From Ignavibacteriales bacterium UBA6490 (lineage in GTDB: Bacteria; Bacteroidota; Ignavibacteria; Ignavibacteriales; Ignavibacteriaceae), in contig DJMM01000033.1 of the NCBI GenBank assembly GCA_002435365.1, positions 12,532 through 17,587 of the forward strand: DNA of 5,056 bases, read 5' to 3'. Shown here one piece after another: positions 1 to 4,577 of this stretch. Both the position numbers and the translations under genes were made by a program. The notes beneath the pieces were generated by a model, which worked only from the letters and a program-made list of their open reading frames with translations, did no database searches and was not told the origin of the DNA. Position 1 is the first letter of the stretch. Each line of letters starts with the position of its first letter.

Positions 1-413
1 CCTATAAATGCCTTCACCCATTCGTCCTTTTCATCCTTGTTCTGATCACCCTTAAACGAGTTTCCTTTCTTAACACTGTCGGTCAGATAGCTCCAGGAGT
101 TCCACAGATGATTAGTGTGGTAAAGATTCCCCATAAACCCGGGCTTCCCCTCCACGAGATATTTGGAAGATAAGTCGGTATTATAAAATTTACCTTTAAC
201 CTTTTTAAGCAATCCCATTCCGCAAAGTGCGTTCATAAGCCTGCATGAGGCTTTAGGATCCGTACCGATTATTTCGGAAACTTCCTCTGCGGTCATCAGA
301 TGATGATCAAGCACAGTGAAAATTTTCAGTTCAAATGCCGACAACAGCACGCGGCTTTCCCTGAATGAATTTGCCAGAATCCCGATTTCTTCCGGAGATT
401 TGATATCTTTCAT
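1..413 (-). CDS. O-methyltransferase-like protein, N-terminal dimerisation domain (3' end outside window)
   Basis: The minus-strand frame opens with ATG at 413-411 and stays open to the window edge, giving the first 137 residues. Residues about 20-90 read as the winged-helix dimerisation domain found at the N-terminus of many small-molecule SAM-dependent O-methyltransferases (Dimerisation/Methyltransf_2 type): an A-FELKIFTVLD helix, the helix-turn-helix segment MTAEEVSEIIGTDPKASCRL, then ALCGMGLLKKVKGKFYNTD leading into the wing, and SSKYLVEGKPGFMGN. The following H-LWNSWSYLTDSVKKG segment is also usual just before the SAM-binding Rossmann domain. That catalytic domain would lie beyond position 1, so the GxGxG motif cannot be checked and the substrate is unknown. 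No clear Shine-Dalgarno lies upstream of the start, as is common in Bacteroidota. The gene starts 71 bp downstream of the MgtC-like gene on the same strand. A transcription factor using only the winged helix is the alternative, but the post-wing segment favours a methyltransferase. Confidence 0.8.
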   Translation of the reverse strand, partial: MKDIKSPEEIGILANSFRESRVLLSAFELKIFTVLDHHLMTAEEVSEIIGTDPKASCRLMNALCGMGLLKKVKGKFYNTDLSSKYLVEGKPGFMGNLYHTNHLWNSWSYLTDSVKKGNSFKGDQNKDEKDEWVKAFI

Positions 414-433
414 ATTAGCACTATCAAAATTTT

Positions 434-466
434 CAGCATAATATTATCAGGCATAACAATGCTGAT
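434..466. other. Alternative hairpins between two minus-strand genes
   Basis: In the 71-bp gap, ATCAGGCAT (446-454) can pair with ATGCTGAT (459-466) around a four-base loop, with one bulged G. The right-hand ATGCTG (459-464) can instead pair perfectly with CAGCAT at 434-439. The element lies about 19 nt past the stop codon of the MgtC-like gene and about 30 nt before the next start. It could be a weak terminator, an attenuator or an operator. There is no T-run after the stem on the minus strand, so a classical intrinsic terminator is not supported. Confidence 0.35.
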
Positions 467-484
467 TAAGGGATTGATACTTTT

Positions 485-1720
485 TTATATAAAAATCAAT
501 ATTGCGTGTAATAAAGCCCATAAGGAAAAGTAAAAAACAACCTGTTTTCTTAATACACCGGCAAGAAAACCAAAATAGATTCCTTTCGCAATGGTATTGC
601 TCATCATTGAAATTATTATCGCCGAGCTGATATTCGGAATAATGTTTTGTTTGTTTATAAGGGACAGAATAAACGGATCAATATCTGTAACACCTACTAT
701 GGCAGCTAATCCCAGCAGTCCCCCCTCTCCCATAAACTGTTTGACCCATATAGTAACTATCGACAGCAGAACAAAAAGGAATGCAAAAATAACGGCCGGT
801 CTTATTTCAAACGGATTCTGAATTGATGACAACGGAACTGCGATCGCACTTTCATTCTTATCGCGGGCCAGGGCAGCCAGCAGAATCCCCAGCAGAAACA
901 GAATTGTTAATTTCCACCAGATTTCATACGCCGCAAAGGGATTTATAAAATAAATTATTAAAAGAATTCTTACATACATTACACTGCTTGCTAAAATTGC
1001 AGCCCGAAAAGCTCTCCTGGCAATCAGGTTATTGTTTTTCGCAATGTTCCCCATGGCAAGCGTTACAGCAGTACTTGATACTATGCCGCCCAATAATCCG
1101 GACAGCCAAAGCCCGACTTTGTCTCCGAATTTTTTCATCAAGAAATAACCGACAAAGCCTATTGAGGAGATCAGGATGACAATCTGCCAGACACGGTATG
1201 GATTTAAATTATATTTTGTGTATTCCTTATCCGGCAGCGCGGGAAGAATAATTACAGTGACGATTAAAAATTTTATAACCGCAAGGAATTCAGACTTGTC
1301 GAGCTTTACTATGTAATGCTCTAACTGTGCCTTCTCTGACAGCAGCAGAGTGGCAACTATGCCGAGCGCCATGGGGATCCAGATTTCAGCAATCAGGCAT
1401 AAAACACCGACCACAAAAGTAAGCAGCGCTGCAATTTCGCTTGTCCACCCAATTGATCCGGTTTTCTGTTTTGCCAGGTAACCGGCAAGCGTCATTGCAC
1501 CTACTATTATAATTCCCACCGGAATCATGAAATCAACATCCAGTCTGAATAACCATGCACATCCGAATCCGAAAAGGCTGATGAGTGTGTAGGTTCTTAC
1601 ACCGGCTGTAAGCTTTGAAGCCATTTCGGCTTCCCTGCTTTCTCTTTCTAGTCCAACCAGGAATCCCAGTGCAATCGCAACAAGGAACCTCAGCTGGTCA
1701 CTCCATTCAATCAGGTCCAT
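485..1720 (-). CDS. MgtC/SapB-DUF4010 fusion integral membrane protein
   Basis: This is a 411-residue, highly hydrophobic protein of the inner membrane with roughly ten or more predicted spans. Residues about 8-130 match the MgtC/SapB N-terminal domain: the family signature GFLVGLERE is at 19-27 and RTYTLISLFG at 42-51, followed by closely packed membrane helices. Residues about 145-405 match DUF4010, with NPYRVWQ (173-179), LLGGIVSSTAVT (209-220), NPFEIRPAV (302-310) and GVTDIDPFILSL (343-354). The MgtC-DUF4010 arrangement and the length of about 410 residues are usual for this family. MgtC itself is linked to growth at low magnesium and to control of the F-type ATPase in pathogens; for the DUF4010 fusions the transported ion or partner is not established, and I assign none. 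The ATG at 1720 places the first helix correctly at the N-terminus. There is no strong Shine-Dalgarno, but a Bacteroidota-like promoter lies just upstream. No truncation or odd residue is seen. Confidence 0.88.
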   Translation of the reverse strand: MDLIEWSDQLRFLVAIALGFLVGLERESREAEMASKLTAGVRTYTLISLFGFGCAWLFRLDVDFMIPVGIIIVGAMTLAGYLAKQKTGSIGWTSEIAALLTFVVGVLCLIAEIWIPMALGIVATLLLSEKAQLEHYIVKLDKSEFLAVIKFLIVTVIILPALPDKEYTKYNLNPYRVWQIVILISSIGFVGYFLMKKFGDKVGLWLSGLLGGIVSSTAVTLAMGNIAKNNNLIARRAFRAAILASSVMYVRILLIIYFINPFAAYEIWWKLTILFLLGILLAALARDKNESAIAVPLSSIQNPFEIRPAVIFAFLFVLLSIVTIWVKQFMGEGGLLGLAAIVGVTDIDPFILSLINKQNIIPNISSAIIISMMSNTIAKGIYFGFLAGVLRKQVVFYFSLWALLHAILIFI

Positions 1721-1743
1721 TTGAAACCAAAAATAAAGTTTAG

Positions 1744-1774
1744 CAAAAGTAAATATATCTTAGCTTGATTACAA
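1744..1774 (-). promoter_or_regulatory. Bacteroidota-type promoter for the MgtC-like gene
   Basis: On the minus strand, TTG (1774-1772) is followed after exactly 20 nt by TACTTTTG (1751-1744). This fits the primary sigma-factor consensus of Bacteroidota, TTTG or TTG, about 19-21 nt, then TAnnTTTG. Transcription would start near 1737 and leave a leader of about 17 nt before the ATG at 1720. A second TAnnTTTG match (TATTTTTG, 1736-1729) lies closer to the gene but has no well-spaced upstream element. In AT-rich DNA chance matches are common, so this is a prediction only. Confidence 0.45.
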
Positions 1775-1901
1775 TTTTTTTTAGTTAACCACCCCTTACA
1801 AAACTTATGCTGAAAACTGATGAGGGTTATTTTTCGGTTCGTTATAAACTTACGATCCTTTTGTCGCTGCCGAATCTCAATAGTTTATCCCCCAGCCGGA
1901 T

Positions 1902-2492
1902 TTAATGATCATTCAAGCCCTTCCCACGGAGAATCTGCGGCAAATATTTTTCAATCCTTTGCTCCCTGGTCCTGGATTGTTTAGCTGTTGAAAAATAAAG
2001 TATATATGCCCTTTGCCGCCCGGGCGTCAATGTATTGAAAGAAGATTTGAGAGCAGGATTTCCATCTAACTTATTTTTAAATTCATCGGGAATTTTGTAC
2101 CCTGAAGATTTCTTAAAATTCACCTTCAGGCCGGCTTTTTCCACCTCAACGGCTTCATGAATATATTTCTTCAGAACAGGTTCCATCTTAACAATCTCCT
2201 TCAAACCGGAGAACCGGATCTGGCGACCCGCTTGTGTATTTTCCCCCGGTTTGATCAGAATACCGGCTGGATCTTTCAGCAATACCCCTTTGAAAAACAA
2301 AAGCGCACAGTATTTTTTAAATCCCTGTATTATTACTATGTTGCTTTTCTGAAACGCATAACAGGGTGCTCGCCATTTAAATTCTTCAGTCAGGTGACAG
2401 CTGAGACTGATTTCTCTCAATTTCTTCAACTCTTCCTGCCACTTTGCGGCCCTGCTGAAATATATATCAACTTCAGGATTCATGTTCTTCAT
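1902..2492 (-). CDS. YdeI-family protein (DUF1801 plus OmdA-like C-terminus)
   Basis: This is a 196-residue soluble protein with no signal peptide or membrane segment. Residues about 20-115 form a DUF1801 (YdhG-like) domain, recognisable from EEFKWRAPCY (36-45), the core strands NIVIIQGFKKYCALLFFKG (51-69), and then LKDPAGILI. Residues about 150-195 carry the OmdA/YdeI C-terminal signature: LTPGRQRAYILYFSTAKQS (155-173) followed by TREQRIEKYLPQILRGKGLND. Both domains in this order and about 195 residues is the standard YdeI architecture. The molecular function is not established; relatives are annotated as YdeI/OmpD-associated or bacteriocin-protection proteins, and the DUF1801 fold is related to frataxin-like/YjbR folds. 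The start could be the ATG at 2492 or the one three codons in (2483), which gives the MNPEVD start typical of relatives; neither has a clear Shine-Dalgarno. The gene stands 181 bp from the MgtC-like gene and 170 bp from the 226-aa gene, probably as its own unit. Confidence 0.85.
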   Translation of the reverse strand: MKNMNPEVDIYFSRAAKWQEELKKLREISLSCHLTEEFKWRAPCYAFQKSNIVIIQGFKKYCALLFFKGVLLKDPAGILIKPGENTQAGRQIRFSGLKEIVKMEPVLKKYIHEAVEVEKAGLKVNFKKSSGYKIPDEFKNKLDGNPALKSSFNTLTPGRQRAYILYFSTAKQSRTREQRIEKYLPQILRGKGLNDH

Positions 2493-2529
2493 AAACTGCC
2501 TGGCCTAATTCTTTCTGATTCTGATAATA

Positions 2530-2545
2530 TACTATTAATATAGTA
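2530..2545. other. TACTAT/ATAGTA dyad upstream of the YdeI-family gene
   Basis: TACTAT (2530-2535) and ATAGTA (2540-2545) form a perfect 6-bp inverted repeat around TAAT, 38 nt upstream of the ATG at 2492. The position is that of a promoter or operator for the minus-strand gene, and the whole dyad is A/T-rich except for one C/G pair. No TAnnTTTG box with a well-spaced upstream element was found. This may be chance symmetry in AT-rich DNA. Confidence 0.25.
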
Positions 2546-2662
2546 ATGCAGGAATGATTTCCGAATGAGGAAGAGTGCATACATACAGATTCTTATCTTT
2601 CCTGAAATCCTTTCCGTTATGTATTTACTCTACAACCATCATTTGATTGCCGCCGGGTTTTC

Positions 2663-3343
2663 TTAAAGCACCGCATCAAGCTCAATCGAAAATTTCTGTG
2701 GATGGTTCTGAGTGTCCTTTATGATGAGTCCGCACAGCACCTTCCTTTCATTATAGGATGTTATTGTTTCGATCTCCTGATCGGTGAATTTTATTTCGAA
2801 ATTCAGCGGCACCCCGTTAATGAGCGCAATATCTTTCGAACAAACCGGAATAAATAAATACGGCTTCCGGTTTACATCTGCAGGACGCATTAAAAGAAGC
2901 ACTCCCTGAAGCGAGATTATTTTTTCACCGCAGATATATTCATTGTAAGGAGGAGCCGCTATCATCAAACTATTGCCGGCAAGGTTTATGCCTATAACTG
3001 ATGTTTGGAATTTCTCTTCTGCGGGCACCAGCAGAAGTGCAGAGATGTCGAAGTCAGGCTTTAATCTTTTCAGATTCATTTTCATAATTCTGTTATGAGC
3101 GGTTTCAGCCTCAGCGGAAGAGTGCAACCATACTTCATGCAGGATTCTGATTTTAGCAACTGCGATACTGAAAGATGAGCAGAACCCGAAATTCAGATTG
3201 TTGTTTTTTGCTTTTTCGGTGGGAGGTTTATCCGATTTAGATGGACAGGCATAGAAATTTACTTTCCCGTTCCTTACACGGAAAACAACGTCTCCTGCTT
3301 TTCCACTTGGAAAACCGAATGCTCCTCCCGATAAACGTCCCAT
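2663..3343 (-). CDS. Uncharacterised 226-aa protein, possibly DUF6266-like
   Basis: I do not recognise this 226-residue protein with certainty. It has no signal peptide or membrane helix. The N-terminus is rich in small residues and reads MGRLSGGAFGFPSGKAGDVVF, followed by R-RNGKVNFYACPSKSDKPPT (about 23-42). This pattern of Gly-rich start, S-GK-G-VVF/Y, basic hairpin and a P-K---PPT stretch resembles the DUF6266-type proteins of Bacteroidota, whose function is unknown. Residues about 45-95 look helical and mixed-charge; residues about 100-226 are predicted to be mostly beta, with alternating hydrophobic strands (SALLLVPAEE, SLMIAAPPYN, IISLQGVLLLM, CGLIIKD). The start is fixed: upstream the frame meets TAA at once, and a GGAG lies 8-12 nt before the ATG. 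It is divergent from the integrase fragment, with 539 bp between. The DUF6266 link is a pattern resemblance only; a phage-like structural role is one untested possibility. Confidence 0.6.
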   Translation of the reverse strand: MGRLSGGAFGFPSGKAGDVVFRVRNGKVNFYACPSKSDKPPTEKAKNNNLNFGFCSSFSIAVAKIRILHEVWLHSSAEAETAHNRIMKMNLKRLKPDFDISALLLVPAEEKFQTSVIGINLAGNSLMIAAPPYNEYICGEKIISLQGVLLLMRPADVNRKPYLFIPVCSKDIALINGVPLNFEIKFTDQEIETITSYNERKVLCGLIIKDTQNHPQKFSIELDAVL

Positions 3344-3437
3344 ATTACTTAAACTCCATAAATATTTAATATCTGCAGTATTATATTCTCAAAAAGACAT
3401 TTTTTGCCGCCGTGCTGAAAAAATATTTTTTTACAGG

Positions 3438-3457
3438 AAAATTACCCCGGTAATTTT
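3438..3457. other. AAAATTACC/GGTAATTTT dyad (operator or terminator candidate)
   Basis: AAAATTACC (3438-3446) and GGTAATTTT (3449-3457) are perfect 9-bp reverse complements separated by CC. As RNA this would be a stem of seven to nine pairs with a tight loop; as DNA it is a compact operator-like dyad. It lies 95 bp upstream of the start of the 226-aa gene. Read on the minus strand it is followed by an A/T-rich tract, but not immediately by a T-run, so terminator activity is uncertain. Because the flanking genes diverge, an operator is at least as likely. Confidence 0.45.
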
Positions 3458-3465
3458 GATAATAT

Positions 3466-3583
3466 TTCACCTGTCCTTCACCAGTCGGGCGCTTACCCTC
3501 CGCAAATCCGTGGAGGTAGGCGCAGGATAAGCGCAGGGTAGCCGTAAGGTAAGCGCAGGGTAAGGAGGTGTGAACACCTGAAA
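3466..3583. repeat. Imperfect palindromic element containing the 11-bp tandem repeats
   Basis: The segment has loosely mirrored ends. GCGCTTACC (3489-3497) is the exact reverse complement of GGTAAGCGC (3548-3556), and TTTCACCTGTCC on the left resembles the reverse complement of GGAGGTGTGAA on the right. A compact hairpin, AGGTGT-GA-ACACCT (3566-3579), sits at the right end, and CACCTG occurs as a direct repeat at 3468-3473 and 3575-3580. The patch is richer in G/C than the AT-rich DNA around it. It reads like a REP-like or small palindromic repeat element, or the remnant of one. No terminal target duplication was found. Confidence 0.5.
3517..3560 (+). repeat. Four tandem copies of an 11-bp unit (TAAGCGCAGGG)
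   Basis: Four head-to-tail units follow without gaps: TAGGCGCAGGA (3517), TAAGCGCAGGG (3528), TAGCCGTAAGG (3539) and TAAGCGCAGGG (3550). Units two and four are identical, unit one differs at two positions and unit three at four. The period is close to one DNA helical turn, and a fifth start, TAAGG, follows at 3561. Eleven is not a multiple of three and no gene overlaps, so this is non-coding. Possible roles are a protein-binding array or a slippage-generated minisatellite. Confidence 0.75.
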
Positions 3584-3820
3584 CGAAAAGTGATAATGTC
3601 AGATATTTAATTATGGGATTAACTTCAAACTCATTTTCACGTTTTTTCCGATTTTTTTTAGATAATCGGGTTTGTAAAAATTTATTATAGAAAATTAAAA
3701 CTGCACTTTCGAAAATCTGATCTTGAAAATGTAAATAAATTTATTTGCCGATTGTTAATTAAACTAAAATCAAAATATTTTAAGCTGTTCGAAGAATATT
3801 GCTTCTGTCTGATTTTATTG

Positions 3821-3852
3821 TTTGACATAGTGAACTGTTTAAATTAGTTTAC
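3821..3852 (+). promoter_or_regulatory. Possible promoter for the integrase fragment
   Basis: TTTGACA (3821-3827) contains a perfect sigma70-type TTGACA, and equally a Bacteroidota-type TTTG. After 20 nt from TTTG comes TAGTTTAC (3845-3852), a partial TAnnTTTG match. No good TATAAT is found 16-18 nt after TTGACA. The site lies about 30 nt upstream of the GTG start and could once have driven the recombinase gene. The downstream box is weak. Confidence 0.35.
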
Positions 3853-3882
3853 TTATAGTTTTTAATACTTTATTGGGGCAAA

Positions 3883-4113
3883 GTGAAAAAGACAAAGCTT
3901 CTTGATCAGGTTAGTAATGCACTAAGGGTGAGGCACTATAGCTTGCGAAATGAAAAATCCTGCGTCAGCTGGATAAAGCGATTTATCTTCTTCCATAATA
4001 AAAAACATCCAAATAAATTAGGCGCCGAAGAAATACGTACTTTTATTAATAATCTTGCAATAAAAGAAAATGTTTCCTCGTCAGCACAAAACCAAACCCT
4101 GCGCGCAATTTAG
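3883..4113 (+). pseudogene. Truncated integron-type tyrosine recombinase (IntI), N-terminal domain only
   Basis: The frame starts at GTG 3883 with a GGGG Shine-Dalgarno-like stretch five bases before it, and ends at TAG 4111-4113 after 76 codons. The peptide reads as the N-terminal SAM-like DNA-binding domain of integron integrases: LLDQVSNALRVRHYSLRNEK (6-25), then SWIKRFIFFHNKKHPNKLGA (29-48), then EEIRTFINNLA and SSSAQNQTLRAI. The spacing of LDQV, RHYSLR, WIKRFI-FH-K-HP and QNQ-L-A follows the family closely. Full-length IntI has about 320 residues; the catalytic R-HxxR-Y half and the integron-specific patch are absent, so the product cannot recombine DNA. At the point where family members continue (A-LFLY), the sequence changes abruptly into a different protein family in another frame. 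A solitary XerC/D-like recombinase is less likely because the RHYSLRxE and WIKRFIxFH blocks are typical of IntI. It sits on the same strand as the cassette-like material downstream. Confidence 0.82.
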
Positions 4114-4346
4114 TTATGCTTATGGAATTGATATAATTGAATGCGCAAAGGTCAGGCTTTTAAAAGAACAAAATGCAATGGAATTTGTACCTTATATCTG
4201 TCTAATTGATAAACTCCGGGCAGAAATTTTTTGAATGTAGTTTGGTACGGAAAGGCACAATTGCAGATGGAGGTGGTATATGTGATTTCAGATCAAGAAA
4301 GGATGATCCTATAAAAGTGGAATCACCAGTTTGGGAAAAAAAGTAG
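4103..4346 (+). pseudogene. C-terminal fragment of ATC hydrolase family protein, frameshifted
   Basis: From about 4103, in the frame of TAT 4121-4123, the translation reads YAYGIDIIECAKVRLLKEQN then MEFVPYICLIDKLRAEIF, and stops at TGA 4232-4234. Skipping one T in the T6 run (4227-4232) continues with ECSLVRKGTIADGGGICDFR and a short charged tail to TAG 4344-4346. Together these give the C-terminal pattern of the L-2-amino-thiazoline-4-carboxylic acid hydrolase family: EC, about 16 residues, P-IC-xx-D, then L-R-xTIA-G and CDFR. Enzymes of this family open the ring of ATC to N-carbamoyl-cysteine; many members have unknown substrates. Only about 80 of roughly 200 or more residues remain, with no N-terminal part and no plausible start. 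The fragment begins exactly where the integrase homology ends and is followed within about 20 bp by an attC-like site, as a cassette gene would be. The frameshift could be real decay or a homopolymer sequencing error; truncation is certain either way. Confidence 0.72.
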
Positions 4347-4356
4347 AGTAATTAGA

Positions 4357-4481
4357 TCAAATTGTATAACAAGCCAATCAACCGGACGCCCCGCCTTAAA
4401 GGCAGGCAGGCTGTTTTCGCATTTGGCAATTTACAAATTTTAATGTTGGTTGTTCCGTTTTAGCTAACTTGTTCAAATTGT
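4357..4481 (+). repeat. 9-bp direct repeat TCAAATTGT flanking the attC-like palindrome
   Basis: TCAAATTGT occurs at 4357-4365 and again at 4473-4481, so the two copies lie 116 bp apart and bracket the imperfect palindrome. This may be a target-site duplication of a small non-autonomous palindromic element, or the trace of replication slippage or repeated cassette ends. The copies overlap the first and last bases of the palindrome by one to three nucleotides. Short AT-rich matches can arise by chance. Confidence 0.4.
4364..4477 (+). other. Degenerate attC-like integron recombination site
   Basis: The left end GTATAACAAG (4364-4373), followed by TCAACCGGACG (4378-4388), has the layout of the R'' and L'' boxes of attC sites (xxxTAACAAG-xxxx-TCAA-xx-GAC). 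The right end, GTTCCG (4452-4457), TTTTAGCT (4458-4465) and CTTGTT (4468-4473), mirrors it: AACAAG pairs with CTTGTT and CGGAC with GTTCCG (with one wobble or mismatch). The total of about 114 bp is within the usual attC range. A symmetric site would end GTTATAC, but GTTCAAA is seen, so the R' core is degenerate and recombination activity is doubtful. The centre contains CCGCCTTAAAGGCAGGCAGG (4391-4410) with a small GCCTT/AAGGC hairpin. The position just after a cassette-like gene fragment and an IntI fragment supports the call. A MITE-like palindromic element is the main alternative. Confidence 0.5.
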
Positions 4482-4500
4482 TCTTACTAATTTAATTTTC

Positions 4501-4520
4501 TTGCAAATCGTGCTTGCAAA
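4501..4520 (+). promoter_or_regulatory. Paired TTGCAAA boxes upstream of the DUF4440 gene
   Basis: TTGCAAA occurs at 4501-4507 and 4514-4520. Since TTGCAA is its own reverse complement, the pair is both a direct and an inverted repeat, and A/T tracts flank it symmetrically. It lies about 60 nt before the preferred start of the secreted protein. A weak promoter match lies just upstream: TTG (4469-4471), 21 nt, then TAATTTTC (4493-4500, one base from TAnnTTTG). This could be an operator covering the transcription start, but no regulator is identified. Confidence 0.3.
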
Positions 4521-4577
4521 AATAAATAAGGTAACCAGAGATAAAATATGACATCTGTTAAAAACATGGAGATAGTT

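Larger units (their letters stand above)
3344..3882. other. 539-bp gene-free divergent region with repeats
   Basis: No convincing protein or RNA gene is seen here on either strand. From left to right it contains an AT-rich leader of the 226-aa gene, an A6-TA-T6 palindrome (3418-3431), a 9-bp-arm dyad (3438-3457), an imperfectly palindromic G/C-richer patch with 11-bp tandem repeats (about 3466-3583), and then about 280 bp of very AT-rich sequence that ends in a possible promoter before the integrase fragment. The change in composition on the right suggests the boundary of acquired DNA. If the integrase fragment came from a classical integron, its attI would be expected in this segment; I found no sequence I can call attI. 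Confidence 0.7.

Noticed and set aside
591..821. Open plus-strand frame of 76 codons
   Set aside because: It lies antisense inside the well-supported MgtC-DUF4010 gene and shows no family features.
988..1179. Open plus-strand frame of 63 codons
   Set aside because: Antisense to the same membrane protein gene; composition is that of a shadow frame.
2157..2543. Open plus-strand frame of 128 codons
   Set aside because: Antisense to the YdeI-family gene, whose two domains are clear; the peptide is rich in F/L/Q and has no recognisable motif.
3517..3560. CRISPR array
   Set aside because: The units are 11 bp, contiguous and diverged, with no unique spacers and no cas genes nearby.
3566..3579. 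Intrinsic terminator (AGGTGT-GA-ACACCT)
   Set aside because: The loop is only two bases, no T-run follows on either strand, and no gene ends nearby.
3344..3882. tRNA or other structured RNA gene
   Set aside because: No cloverleaf-like set of arms or T-loop GTTC-type box was found in a credible arrangement on either strand.
3883..4113. A functional small DNA-binding protein or recombination directionality factor
   Set aside because: The sequence is collinear with the N-terminal domain of IntI and ends abruptly where the family continues, so truncation is the simpler explanation.
4548..4577. Start of the DUF4440 protein at ATG 4548 or 4566
   Set aside because: The ATG at 4578 has a better-spaced GGAG and gives a canonical signal peptide; the upstream ATGs add non-typical residues before it. 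They cannot be fully excluded.
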